A stretch of DNA of 64,000 bases from Thermoplasmata archaeon (GTDB lineage: Archaea > Thermoplasmatota > Thermoplasmata > Thermoplasmatales > GCA-001856825), in assembly GCA_021816725.1 (NCBI GenBank), contig JAKAXD010000002.1, forward strand, positions 1-64,000, read 5' to 3'. The notes beneath the pieces were generated by a model, which worked only from the letters and a program-made list of their open reading frames with translations, ran no database searches and was not told the DNA's origin. A program made the position numbers and the translations under genes. Shown piece after piece: positions 30,354 through 40,219 of this stretch. Every line of letters starts with the position of its first letter. The stretch's first letter is position 1.

Positions 30354-32096
30354 ATGGACCAAGCATTCGAATCCATACTATCTCCGGAATTCGAAATCAG
30401 TCCAAATTCAAAAATGAAGAATTTGGATGAGGTTTACGAGAAATTCGGCCATTTGATAAACCCCGGAATGTTAGCAATAAGAGTGACAGCATCTCTGTGT
30501 CCTGAGTGTGTCGCGGAAAACAAGTTTGACAGAATGAAAATCCCTGCTCTCGTTTACGCTGAGGGGGGAGAAGTAAAAATGATAAAGGAGTGCCCAGAGC
30601 ATGGAGTCACCAAGGAGAAGTACTGGGAAGACTACGACATGTACATGAAGGCAAAGAAGTGGCTGGACAAGGGTATCAAGCTTGAAAACCCTATGATCAG
30701 CCTTGCTGCAGAGAAGATAAACTGCCCAACCCACTGCGGTCTTTGCGTTAAACACAAGAGCCATACTGGTCTCGGAAACGTCGTTTTGACGAACAGGTGC
30801 GATCTTTCATGCTGGTACTGCTTCTTCTACGCAAAGGAGAATGACCCCATCTACGAGCCGACATTGGACCAGATCAGGATGATGTTGAGAAGGATGAGAA
30901 ACGAGAAGCCTGTTGGTGCTAACGCGGTGCAGCTAACTGGAGGAGAACCAACTATGAGAGAGGATCTTCCAGAGATCATAAAGATTGCAAGGGAAGAGGG
31001 ATATGAGCACGTTCAACTGAACACAAACAGTATCAGGGCCTCGAAAGACCTTGAATTCGTGAAGAAATGCCGCGATGCTGGATCAAATGTAATTTACACT
31101 AGCTTCGATGGTGTTACCCCAAGATCAAACCCCAAGAACTTCTGGGAAATTCCAGAAGCACTAAATAACTACAGAAAAGCAAACGTTGGAGTCGTACTAG
31201 TTCCAACCGTAATTGGCGGAGTGAACGATGGAGAACTAGGGGACATCATAAAGTTCGGTCTATCAAACCTGGATGTTGTCAGGAGTGTCAACTTCCAGCC
31301 CGTTTCGCTTGTAGGAAGAATGCCAGATAAGCTCAGGGAGAGGCAGAGAGTCACAATACCTGGCTGCATCAAGAAGATAGAAGCACAGACAGACGGTGCA
31401 ATAGGAAGGGAAGACTTCTTCACTGTTCCAAGCACTACCTCAGTAACTAACTTCGTTGAGGCACTGAAGGGTAAGCCAACCTACAGGCTCAGCATCCACT
31501 TCGCGTGCGGAATGGGTACATACATCTTCAAGAAACCTGACGGATCGATCATCCCTGTTACAAGGTTCATAGACGTCGAAGGACTATTCGAATACCTGAA
31601 CGAGCTGTCCGCGGACATAAACGAGTCAAGGGTCAAAGCACTCAAGAAGGCATCTGCACTCACGAATCTGCTAAGGAAGCTTAACACATTCGTAGACGAG
31701 AAGAAAGCGCCTGAAGGCTTCAAGATGAGGGAAATGATCTTCGGTGCGTTCACCGGCGGGGATTATCACGGACTGAAAGCATTCCACTACAACTCAATGT
31801 TCGTAGGATTCATGCACTTCATGGACCCGTACACCTACGATGTCGACAGGGTAGAGAGATGCGATATCCACTACGCAATGCCTGACGGAAAGGTAGTACC
31901 ATTCTGTGCATTCAACGTAATCCCTGAACTTTATAGGGACGCAACTCAGAGAAGATTCTCTATGGAACCGAAAGCATACGAAGAGAAGACGGGAAGAACA
32001 CTGAAGGAAGAGAAATTCATCAGGAAGTACTCCGACCAGGAGAAGGCACAGGTAATTTCATTCTACGAGAAGTCCATCGGAAGAAAACTGGCCTAA
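30354..32096 (+). CDS. Radical SAM protein, tetraether lipid (GDGT) synthase Tes-like
   Basis: 580 aa; N-terminal CPECVAENKFDRMKIPALVY...CPEHGVT, CPTHCGLC, VVLTNRCDLSCWYCFFYAKEN (CX3CX2C), QLTGGEPTMREDLPEI; C-terminal Cys set (HFACGMGTY, CDIHYAMPDGKVVPFCAFN). Confidence 0.85.
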   Translation: MDQAFESILSPEFEISPNSKMKNLDEVYEKFGHLINPGMLAIRVTASLCPECVAENKFDRMKIPALVYAEGGEVKMIKECPEHGVTKEKYWEDYDMYMKAKKWLDKGIKLENPMISLAAEKINCPTHCGLCVKHKSHTGLGNVVLTNRCDLSCWYCFFYAKENDPIYEPTLDQIRMMLRRMRNEKPVGANAVQLTGGEPTMREDLPEIIKIAREEGYEHVQLNTNSIRASKDLEFVKKCRDAGSNVIYTSFDGVTPRSNPKNFWEIPEALNNYRKANVGVVLVPTVIGGVNDGELGDIIKFGLSNLDVVRSVNFQPVSLVGRMPDKLRERQRVTIPGCIKKIEAQTDGAIGREDFFTVPSTTSVTNFVEALKGKPTYRLSIHFACGMGTYIFKKPDGSIIPVTRFIDVEGLFEYLNELSADINESRVKALKKASALTNLLRKLNTFVDEKKAPEGFKMREMIFGAFTGGDYHGLKAFHYNSMFVGFMHFMDPYTYDVDRVERCDIHYAMPDGKVVPFCAFNVIPELYRDATQRRFSMEPKAYEEKTGRTLKEEKFIRKYSDQEKAQVISFYEKSIGRKLA

Positions 32097-32097
32097 A

Positions 32098-32685
32098 CTA
32101 GGGAAAGATTACTCTTTTCCCTATTATTTTATATTTCTTTTCGCTCATTTGTCTTAAAGCTTCTACGATTATTTGATGTTCCAGAGGATGCGTTCTTTCT
32201 AAAAGAGATTCTGGGGTGTCATCATCCCTCACTTCCATACATTTCTGCAAGATTATTTGCCCCCCATCTATGTCCTTGGTTACAAAATGTACAGTGGCTC
32301 CGGAAACCTTCATGCCGCTTTCGATAACGGCTTCAGTGACTTTTGTTCCATACATTCCCTTACCACCGAAAAGCGGAAGGAGGGATGGATGAACATTAAT
32401 TATCGGCTTTATGCCAAGAAGATCATCCGGTATGACCCACAGGAATCCAGCGAGAACCACAATGTCGACCTGCAGGAAGATCTTGTTCAGTTCTTCCAGC
32501 ATATTGTTTCTTCGTATGATCAGAGTTCTGATCCCGTTGTTTTCCGCCCTGTGAAGCGCCAAGGCATTTGGGTTACTGGAAACTACATATGATATTTCTG
32601 CATCTGTAAGGTAGCCTCCCTTTATAGCATCAATTATTGACTGTAGATTAGTTCCGTTTCCGGAAACTAGCACTGCCAATTTCAT
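32098..32685 (-). CDS. purN: Phosphoribosylglycinamide formyltransferase
   Basis: 195 aa; LAVLVSGNGTNLQSIID, VVLAGFLWVIP, INVHPSLLPLFGGKGMYG, SGATVHFVTKDIDGGQIILQ. Confidence 0.95.
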   Translation of the reverse strand: MKLAVLVSGNGTNLQSIIDAIKGGYLTDAEISYVVSSNPNALALHRAENNGIRTLIIRRNNMLEELNKIFLQVDIVVLAGFLWVIPDDLLGIKPIINVHPSLLPLFGGKGMYGTKVTEAVIESGMKVSGATVHFVTKDIDGGQIILQKCMEVRDDDTPESLLERTHPLEHQIIVEALRQMSEKKYKIIGKRVIFP

Positions 32686-33646
32686 CTGTCATAACAATTT
32701 CATCGAATATATATCTACTTTTATCCTTGAGCCCTAGTGCCATCTGAAGCTCGTAGAAGGTAATAACCGGCCTAGAAAAAGTTCCATAATCCTCGATCGT
32801 TACCCTTGGGCATGCGGTGTTAACGTAAACTTCCGCAGGGAAGTTCAACAGTTCTTCATCCCTCACTAAATCCAGAGTTATAATGAACGGTGACTTTCCC
32901 GCCTCCTCCAGAATCTTGTAAGCTACCCTCGCAAGGGAGTATCTTGTCTGACCAACCTTTGTAGATACTATTATCCCGAACCTCTTTGACCTTGATGCAA
33001 AATCTATGGCGCTGTATCTCTGCGAAAGGAATCTTCTCTTCTCATTCTCCATATCCACATATTCCCCCGTCTTTGGGTTAAATGCCAGCACATTCTTCTC
33101 CTGTAGTCCCAAGGCTATTCCGAGAGGATGGAACATGCCTTCACCAATGAATAGCACGTTATTCTCTGTACCCCTGGCTGCAGAAATATTGCAACCCAGG
33201 ATCTGCCCCGGATAGAATACCCTAGAATCGCCCTTCCTTAGTGTGACCTCCAGTCCACCTTCCTCCAATTTCCTCTTTATTTCTGGAAGACTGTTGGAAT
33301 AAGTTACGTTAGATGTCAGAATGAGGGATTTAAATGGAATCCTTGCAACATCCAATTCAAAATCAAGGTCTTCCTGAATCTCCTCGAAGATCACATTTGA
33401 ATATGAACCAAGATTTGGGATTGGGCTGTGCCCAAACTGGATAAGCAGGTCCCAGTTTCCATTTTGAGGTATGTCACAAGCTCCCCAGAAAGGATCTCCA
33501 ATGAAGACCAGTTCCTTCCCATCAAATTCTTTCACTATGTCACGAATCCCTCTCTTCATTCCCTCAGGTAACTGGACTGCTATGGATCTTGCAGATCTAT
33601 ACCTCTCATCCTCCTTAATCTTCCTTAAAACTACTTTAAAGTCCAT
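32648..33646 (-). CDS. dph2: Diphthamide biosynthesis protein Dph2
   Basis: 332 aa; VQLPEGMKRGIRDIV, FIGDPFWGACDIP, QILGCNISAARG, VYVNTACPRVTIEDYGTFSRPVITFYELQMAL; the three Cys contexts of archaeal Dph2. Confidence 0.93.
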   Translation of the reverse strand: MDFKVVLRKIKEDERYRSARSIAVQLPEGMKRGIRDIVKEFDGKELVFIGDPFWGACDIPQNGNWDLLIQFGHSPIPNLGSYSNVIFEEIQEDLDFELDVARIPFKSLILTSNVTYSNSLPEIKRKLEEGGLEVTLRKGDSRVFYPGQILGCNISAARGTENNVLFIGEGMFHPLGIALGLQEKNVLAFNPKTGEYVDMENEKRRFLSQRYSAIDFASRSKRFGIIVSTKVGQTRYSLARVAYKILEEAGKSPFIITLDLVRDEELLNFPAEVYVNTACPRVTIEDYGTFSRPVITFYELQMALGLKDKSRYIFDEIVMTDEIGSASFRKRN

Positions 33647-33684
33647 TCGTAAAAAGCTATATCAAACGTGTTATTAATGGTTAA

Positions 33685-33768
33685 GCCGTGGTAGCGAAGC
33701 GGCCTAACGCGCCAGACTTGAGATCTGGTTCTCTCACGAGATCGGGAGTTCAAATCTCCCCCACGGCG
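33685..33768 (+). tRNA. tRNA-Ser (anticodon TGA)
   Basis: GCCGTGG...CCACGGC acceptor stem, CCAGA-CTTGAGA-TCTGG anticodon arm, long variable arm, GGTTCAAATCTCC-type T-arm. Confidence 0.95.
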
Positions 33769-33810
33769 TCCCAAAATAACGTTTAAACACGGAATTGTTA
33801 TCTTCATCAG

Positions 33811-34356
33811 ATGAGTGACTGGAATACTCGAATATTGCTATTCTCTAAGGCAGAAAGTGAAGGAAAGTACTTTGATAACAAATCCCTGATAGTCAGAAGG
33901 GGGAAATCCCATACGGAGTTCGATCTACGATTCAATAGTGTTGACGAGGGGCTAGAGTATGTTTCAAAAGGCGGAGAAATAGATGAGCTTTGCATATTTA
34001 GAAGAGGAGACAGACTCCCCCTGAATGATCTTGCAGAAATAAGAAACGGTCTCATATACGGTTTCAATTCGATGGATGAGGAAAAATACTGGCTTGCCCA
34101 TGAAATCTTCGAAAACTTCTGGAAGCATTATGAAGGCGACTTAAGCACTTTTTTTCAGAACGTAGTATTAATATGTGTCTCTATGGTCCATTTCCAGATG
34201 AACCACGAATCCAACTCTTCCAGGCTCTTCGGGGAAGCAAGGAGAGGGTTGCAACATTACATAGATGATGCAGATTCCTGGGAATTCTCGTATCCGCTGG
34301 ACAGTAAGATACTGAATGGACTCAGAGAATGTGCTCTGGCTCTATCCACCGCTTAA
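33811..34356 (+). CDS. DUF309-domain protein
   Basis: 181 aa; EKYWLAHEIFENFWKHYEGD...FFQNVVLICVSMVHFQ...RLFGEARRGLQHY. Confidence 0.75.
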   Translation: MSDWNTRILLFSKAESEGKYFDNKSLIVRRGKSHTEFDLRFNSVDEGLEYVSKGGEIDELCIFRRGDRLPLNDLAEIRNGLIYGFNSMDEEKYWLAHEIFENFWKHYEGDLSTFFQNVVLICVSMVHFQMNHESNSSRLFGEARRGLQHYIDDADSWEFSYPLDSKILNGLRECALALSTA

Positions 34357-35537
34357 CTTCCCCTCTTATTTTCCAGAGTCAATTTGAATTCTCCGCTTTC
34401 CTTGCCCATAATGTGTACGAAAATTGCAAAAGTTGAGATGAAAAGGAATATCGCGCTGAATATCAGGAGAGTCTTTTCCAGACCAATCACCGTCGCTGAG
34501 TAGCCCAAGAAAGGCTCAGCAAAGGCAGTGAGCAGGGAACTGACCAGGAATATTACTGAAAGAACTGTAGCCCTAACTTCGGATGGAACCAAAGCATTCA
34601 CCTCCTCACTCAATATGTTGGAATAGAATCCGAATATCACAGAGTTGAGAATTAGAAAGACCAATGAGAATACGTTTTCTATAAGGCCCGGAATGTAAAT
34701 TGTGAAAAAAGTGAGCGATGTGAAGAAAAGCATTGCAAAGAACCTGTTCTTTGCAATGAACGCAAACCTTTGAGTGCCCAGAGATGCCAGTCCCCTCAGT
34801 AGCACGTCTGCGAAAAATATTACACCAATTAGACCAGTGGTTATTCCCATTTCCTTATAGTACGGTTGTTTGAATATGAGCATCATGTTGAAGTTCAGAA
34901 GTAAGGCGACCCTCAGCAGGATTATGCTCAATATCCTTCTGTCTCTGACATAATGCCCAAGCTTCAGGGCAAGAACTCCATGGGTCCGGACTTTCTTCCT
35001 CTCCTTCAGCCTCAGTGTATAAATGGATGAAAATAAGACGACCAGTGCAGTTACAACGACTACTACCCTCAGTCCAATGTACTCTCCAATATATCCTCCT
35101 ATCAGGGAAGCTATTGCAACAGAGAGTGCTGAAAGAAAGTTCACTACACCTATTGTCTGAAGGTATCTTAGGCTGTGGGACTCCGAATATTCGTATGTTA
35201 CGCTTTCAAGTGCTGTTGAGTTTATTGCAACCCCTACTCCCCACACAACGTAACTTATCGCGATTCCGATGAAAGTCTGGAATAGACCAAAGAATAAGAT
35301 TCCAATTCCTGTCAGCAAGGATGATATGAAGAGTGCATTTCTTCTCCCTATTGAATCAGTGATTCTTCCCATGGGAATGCTTGCTAGTACGATGGAGAGA
35401 TAGAAGACAACGTCGAGAATTGTTACGTAAAATATACTGTACCCAATCGCCAGTAGGTACAATACCCAGACCGGATTCAAGAGGAGGAACGAATAGAAGA
35501 AAGTATAAGTGTAGATGTTTCGAAGTCCACTCTTCAA
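34353..35537 (-). CDS. Major facilitator superfamily transporter
   Basis: 394 aa, about 12 hydrophobic segments, SIPMGRITDSIGRRNALFISSLLTGIG motif A. Confidence 0.87.
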   Translation of the reverse strand: MKSGLRNIYTYTFFYSFLLLNPVWVLYLLAIGYSIFYVTILDVVFYLSIVLASIPMGRITDSIGRRNALFISSLLTGIGILFFGLFQTFIGIAISYVVWGVGVAINSTALESVTYEYSESHSLRYLQTIGVVNFLSALSVAIASLIGGYIGEYIGLRVVVVVTALVVLFSSIYTLRLKERKKVRTHGVLALKLGHYVRDRRILSIILLRVALLLNFNMMLIFKQPYYKEMGITTGLIGVIFFADVLLRGLASLGTQRFAFIAKNRFFAMLFFTSLTFFTIYIPGLIENVFSLVFLILNSVIFGFYSNILSEEVNALVPSEVRATVLSVIFLVSSLLTAFAEPFLGYSATVIGLEKTLLIFSAIFLFISTFAIFVHIMGKESGEFKLTLENKRGS

Positions 35538-35559
35538 GCTTTAGCTCCTGAAGGGCGAA

Positions 35560-36633
35560 TTACGACCAGGCTATTACCTTTTTTATCTCCTGGTTCTCCT
35601 TTTCTGTGAATATTTTAAGGTCCTCCGGCCCGTATCTTCCAGTTATAAGTCTACTCATTCCCGTGGTCTTCCCATTTGTCTCTATGAATCTTATTGCTTC
35701 AGCATAATGTGACTTTGCACCATCTACGCTTCCAGCTACTACAATGTTCCTGTCCACCAACTTTTCCAGTACGTCATAGTTGGAAGAAGGCAACTGCCCA
35801 CTTGTTCCAAACATGATAGCAATTCCGTTGTTTGCGATGTTATCTGTAATTTCCTTCAGTACGTCCATTGCACCTACCGCATCTATAGCTGCATCCATGG
35901 GGGCGTCTTTCACCTTCTTGTCAAGATTTTCAGAAGATGTATCCAGGTATTCTATCTTGTTTAGGTCAAAGAAATCCATTATGGTTTCTCCTAGGGGGTG
36001 GCGGTTGACCTGGACGACATTCATTCCCAGGGATCTAAACACGATAGATATCAGGAGCCCCTCCGTACCAGTACCAAAAACATACATGTTCTTACAAGCA
36101 AGAGTAGAATCATCGCAATACCATGGTTGCCTAAGCCGTAAGAACTGAAAAGTTTCCTTAATCTTCATTACGTTCTTCAGTGGTTCCGTTAGGACTGCAA
36201 GCCCCAATATGGAAGGGTCATTAACCTTATTTAGGAATCTTGGGTCATCTATGAATTCGTCCCTCATGAAACCGTTCTTCCCTCTAATCCCAGCTTCAAC
36301 AAAGTCGCCGTCCTCGCAATAGTCCTGTCTCCCCAGTCTACACATCCTGCATTTGCCGGGCCGTCTGACCATCGGTACTACTATATCTCCTTCCTTGAAC
36401 CCTGAGTTACCTTTTGGGTCTTCCACTATTCCTACAGCCTCGTGACCTAGGATGAGTGAAGGGCCTTTCTCTGGTCTTGCAAACTTGAGGTTCCCCAGCA
36501 CTATTTCCTTATCCGTTCCGCATATTCCAGTCTGATACGTTCTTATCTTAATTCCATCCCCGTCCTCAGGGCTCACTTGAGAAAATTTGACTCCCCCGTT
36601 GGGTGGAATAGTTGTAATAGCTCTCATCTTCAT
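35560..36633 (-). CDS. gdh: Glucose 1-dehydrogenase (Zn-dependent, Thermoplasma/Sulfolobus type)
   Basis: 357 aa; YQTGICGTDKEIVLGNLKFARPEKGPSLILGHEAVGIVED, CRMCRLGRQDYCEDGDFVEAGIRGKNGFM, YVFGTGTEGLL. Confidence 0.92.
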   Translation of the reverse strand: MKMRAITTIPPNGGVKFSQVSPEDGDGIKIRTYQTGICGTDKEIVLGNLKFARPEKGPSLILGHEAVGIVEDPKGNSGFKEGDIVVPMVRRPGKCRMCRLGRQDYCEDGDFVEAGIRGKNGFMRDEFIDDPRFLNKVNDPSILGLAVLTEPLKNVMKIKETFQFLRLRQPWYCDDSTLACKNMYVFGTGTEGLLISIVFRSLGMNVVQVNRHPLGETIMDFFDLNKIEYLDTSSENLDKKVKDAPMDAAIDAVGAMDVLKEITDNIANNGIAIMFGTSGQLPSSNYDVLEKLVDRNIVVAGSVDGAKSHYAEAIRFIETNGKTTGMSRLITGRYGPEDLKIFTEKENQEIKKVIAWS

Positions 36634-37253
36634 TCCTCCACTGCAATTATCCTAGCGGGTGCCCCGTCTCCATCCTTCACCATAATAGGCATGACTTCCA
36701 CGCTGAAAGAATGTCCTACCAGCTTCGATAACGGGATTGAGTTGAGGTTCTCTGCGATAGGGATGGAAGCACCGAGAAGGATGTGATGCGTCTCGAAATC
36801 CCTTGAGTTCTGAATTTCAGCTGAAGGGGAATCTATCCCCACTAACCTGACGCCATAGTCCCTGAGCTTTTTTGCATCTTCTCCCTTGATATAAGAGAAA
36901 TTTTCAAAAGTCTTGAAATTCTTCCAGTCCTTGTTATATCCTGTGTAGAGCAATATAATGTCATAGTGCTCTTCAGGCAACTTCAACGCGTTCGTAGGGT
37001 CGTATGATATACATGTACCCCTTCCCCTTAGATCGGAAACATGAAGCTGATCTATAGTTTTCCCGCCATCGATAAAATGTGAAGGGGCATCAAGATGAGT
37101 CCCCGTATGTGTCCCCATCCTTATTTCCTTAATGTTGTAGCCATCCTTCCGAATATTCCTGAACTGCCTTATTTCTGGAATAGGATCCCCCTTGAAGTAT
37201 GGCATCCCTTCTTCAATTGGCAAGGTTAGATCATGAATAATCAATATATTCAC
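36630..37253 (-). CDS. Cyclase family protein (kynurenine formamidase-like fold)
   Basis: 207 aa; IHDLTLPIEEGMPYF...EIRMGTHTGTHLDAPSHFIDGGKTID (HxGTHxDxPxH motif). Confidence 0.9.
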   Translation of the reverse strand: MNILIIHDLTLPIEEGMPYFKGDPIPEIRQFRNIRKDGYNIKEIRMGTHTGTHLDAPSHFIDGGKTIDQLHVSDLRGRGTCISYDPTNALKLPEEHYDIILLYTGYNKDWKNFKTFENFSYIKGEDAKKLRDYGVRLVGIDSPSAEIQNSRDFETHHILLGASIPIAENLNSIPLSKLVGHSFSVEVMPIMVKDGDGAPARIIAVEE

Positions 37254-38443
37254 TCCTTCTTGAAAGTACCTTTTACTACCCAGGGAGGCTCCCCTTTGTT
37301 AAAAGATTCCATCTTGTCTGTCTTGTACTCACTGAGTATCTTTTCATTGACTTCTATCCCGAGGCCAGGCTTTCCACTAAGGGAGAAATATCCCTTATCC
37401 AGGCTGTAACCTGATTTGACCAGATCCTTTTTCCATTTTGGCCAGAATTTCTCGAAGCTTTCCTGAATTAGGAAGTTTGGTATGTTGTAATCCAAATGAA
37501 GAGTTGCTGCTGTTTGTATAGGACCGAAAGCATTATGATATGCAACTTCAACACCAAACGAGTCTGCAAGTACTGCAGATTCCCTTCCCTGGATTATTCC
37601 CCCTACATTCGTGATATCCGGTTGTATCACGTCTACGAGGTCAGACACAAAATAGGGAAGGAATAGATTCTTGTTTAGCACTCTTTCTCCCAGCGCTATT
37701 CGTACTTCTGTCCTCTCCCTCAATCTCTTCAGCCCAATGAATTGGTCCGGGTGTACCGGCTCTTCTACAAAGAACGGCTCCAGATCCTCAATTCCCTGCG
37801 CGACCCGTATTGCAGAATTTGCAGAGAATCTGCCGTGGCACTCTATCAATAGATCAAGGCGTGTTCGCTCTTTCAGAGTCTCTATAATCTTCCTTGCTTC
37901 GCCCACTCCTCTCTCATCTATCTTATCATAATTAGAACCGAACGGATCGAATTTTGCAGCAGTGAATCCCATTCCCTCAACCTCCTTTGCCTTAGCCAGG
38001 AAATTTTGTGGGGTTATGCAGTTGTCATACCAACCATTCGCATAGGCTCTCACCTTGTCTCTTACCTTTCCGCCGAGGAGGTCGTAGATTGGTGCACCAT
38101 GTTCCTTCCCCACAATATCCCACGACGCAATCTCGAAAGCGCTAAGTGCCGCTGTTGACTCCATAGAAACTGGAAGATAGAAGGAGTGTTTGTAGAATTC
38201 AAGATAATTCCTCTCAATCTCTTCAACCTCCCTGCCCAGGAATACCCTCTTTACCTCATTCATTTCTTCGTAAACTGGCCTTGTCATCAAGGTTGTTGGA
38301 GCTTCACCATAACCCACTTCCCCGTCGCCAGTAACAACCTTAAGGACCAATATCGTGGAACTCCAGGGACTCGACTTTTCGCCCTCTTCTCCAAGCTCTA
38401 ATATTTCAACATCTTTGATTCTTGTCATACCTATATCCAACAA
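37250..38443 (-). CDS. Mandelate racemase/enolase-superfamily sugar-acid dehydratase, probable gluconate dehydratase
   Basis: 397 aa; FTAAKFDPFGSNYD, LLIECHGRFS, FFVEEPVHPD, RIALGERVLNK; adjacent to glucose dehydrogenase. Confidence 0.88.
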   Translation of the reverse strand: MLDIGMTRIKDVEILELGEEGEKSSPWSSTILVLKVVTGDGEVGYGEAPTTLMTRPVYEEMNEVKRVFLGREVEEIERNYLEFYKHSFYLPVSMESTAALSAFEIASWDIVGKEHGAPIYDLLGGKVRDKVRAYANGWYDNCITPQNFLAKAKEVEGMGFTAAKFDPFGSNYDKIDERGVGEARKIIETLKERTRLDLLIECHGRFSANSAIRVAQGIEDLEPFFVEEPVHPDQFIGLKRLRERTEVRIALGERVLNKNLFLPYFVSDLVDVIQPDITNVGGIIQGRESAVLADSFGVEVAYHNAFGPIQTAATLHLDYNIPNFLIQESFEKFWPKWKKDLVKSGYSLDKGYFSLSGKPGLGIEVNEKILSEYKTDKMESFNKGEPPWVVKGTFKKE

Positions 38444-38511
38444 AATATGGCTAAAAACATTTCCGACTTAGTTTCACCCTTTGTTCCGGCTTCAATGCTC
38501 CTTCGAGCTAG

Positions 38512-39471
38512 TCACTTTTTAGCTTCTGACGACTCGTATATGGCAAGTGCCACCGGAGCGAGTTCCACCGTTTTATCTGCAACCTTAATTAAGGGTACAT
38601 CCCTGTAATATTTCCCTAATTCACGATCAACTGATTCCTTTAGTTCCCTAATCAATGAACGATCATTCTTCATGAGCCCTCCTCCCAGAAATATTGCTTC
38701 TGGATCGAACTCGTTTATGTAATTTGAAATTGCAACTGACAAATAATAAACAGTTTCATCTATAAGCAGAGTGCAGAATGGATCGCCCAATCTCCTTCCG
38801 CTGAAAATATCCTCTGCAGACAATCTCTCGAGTGGAATTGACGAAAGAAAGGGGGAATCCCGTATTTCGCGTGAGTTCTCTGCGGCCCTCCTGGCGAGTG
38901 CCCTCCCTGAAGCTAGGGATTCTATGCAACCTCTTCTTCCACAGCCACAGACCGGCCCATTTGCAAGAATAACTGCATGTCCAAGCTCCCCTGCATACCC
39001 TTTTCCTCCCCTGTAAACCTCGTCGTTTACGAAGATCCCTCCACCGATTCCAGTTCCAACAACTAGGTAGACGAAGTTCCTATACTTTTTACCTTTGTCA
39101 AATAGCTTTACGGAGATAGCCTGGGCAGTTGCGTCGTTATCTACAAACACCTCGTGCTGGAAGGCCTTTTCAAGCTTTGCCTTTAGATCGACTGATCCCC
39201 ATCCCATCAGATTCGGCGCAAAAAGCGTTATCCCTTCCGCGGACAGAGGGGCAGGAAATATAACCCCTATATGGTCAAAATCATCAAACTGCTGGCCAAT
39301 ACTATGAATCTGGTTGATTAGATCTGATACCCCCCTTAGCTTCCTTGTCTTTGCTTCCACTCTCTTCTCTATGTCTCCATTGCCTTTAGCGAGTACTGCA
39401 GTTATCTTTGTTCCCCCGAAATCGAATCCTAGATACTTCTTGTTGGCCACAACTGAATAGGAACTTATCAA
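38512..39471 (-). CDS. ROK-family sugar kinase (glucokinase-like)
   Basis: 319 aa; YLGFDFGGTKITAVLA, FVDNDATAQAI, VVGTGIGGGIFVNDEVYRG, CGCGRRGCIESLASG. Confidence 0.93.
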   Translation of the reverse strand: MISSYSVVANKKYLGFDFGGTKITAVLAKGNGDIEKRVEAKTRKLRGVSDLINQIHSIGQQFDDFDHIGVIFPAPLSAEGITLFAPNLMGWGSVDLKAKLEKAFQHEVFVDNDATAQAISVKLFDKGKKYRNFVYLVVGTGIGGGIFVNDEVYRGGKGYAGELGHAVILANGPVCGCGRRGCIESLASGRALARRAAENSREIRDSPFLSSIPLERLSAEDIFSGRRLGDPFCTLLIDETVYYLSVAISNYINEFDPEAIFLGGGLMKNDRSLIRELKESVDRELGKYYRDVPLIKVADKTVELAPVALAIYESSEAKK

Positions 39472-39488
39472 ATTTATTCTTTCTTGTA

Positions 39489-40148
39489 TCAGATTATGAA
39501 AGACTCTCCTGGTTTCAGGATAGGGACTTTGAACTGGTCACCCAGTGCCTGTCTGAGATCGTTTGGATTGGTGTTGATGGGCGGGAATGTTCCGTAGTGC
39601 ATCGGAATTACAATTTCTGACCCGATCATTCGGGCGGCCATTGCTGCCTCTTTTGGACCCATCGTGAAAAAACCCCCAGTAGGGAGAAGGGAGACCTTTG
39701 GTCTGTACATCTCCCCTATTAGTTTCATATCCCCGAATATGCCAGTATCTCCAGCGTGGTAGATCGTCACATCATCCCCTGTTATTACAGCTCCTGCACA
39801 GTTTCCGCTGTGAACTGCCGGGACCAAAGCCACCTTGATCTTCCCAAAATTAACTTCATTCCCAATGTTCATTCCTACCAGGTTTTCTTCCGGAATGCCT
39901 GCGTTTGCGCCAGGTAGGACATTCTCGAACATAGATATCAGTTTAGCTCCCTTGTTCTTGGTTATCTCAAATGCGTCACCCATATGGTCGTCGTGATTGT
40001 GCGTAACTACCACAAGGTCAATCTTCTTCAGGTTTTCTGGTTTAATCGGCGACTTTGGATTGTTCTTGAGGAAGGGGTCTACCAAGACAACCGTATCCTT
40101 GAAATCTATCTGCCACGCTGCGTGACCATACCAAGTAAGCTTTACCAT
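39489..40148 (-). CDS. Metallo-beta-lactamase-fold hydrolase (UPF0173)
   Basis: 219 aa; VKLTWYGHAAWQI, VVVTHNHDDHMGDAF, IYHAGDTGIFGDM, IPMHYGTFPPI. Confidence 0.95.
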   Translation of the reverse strand: MVKLTWYGHAAWQIDFKDTVVLVDPFLKNNPKSPIKPENLKKIDLVVVTHNHDDHMGDAFEITKNKGAKLISMFENVLPGANAGIPEENLVGMNIGNEVNFGKIKVALVPAVHSGNCAGAVITGDDVTIYHAGDTGIFGDMKLIGEMYRPKVSLLPTGGFFTMGPKEAAMAARMIGSEIVIPMHYGTFPPINTNPNDLRQALGDQFKVPILKPGESFII

Positions 40149-40219
40149 TTCTATCCACTCCTCGGACCCATTGTCAACGTTGAATAAAAGATTTTGTTAG
40201 TTCATTTTGGAATCATTTC

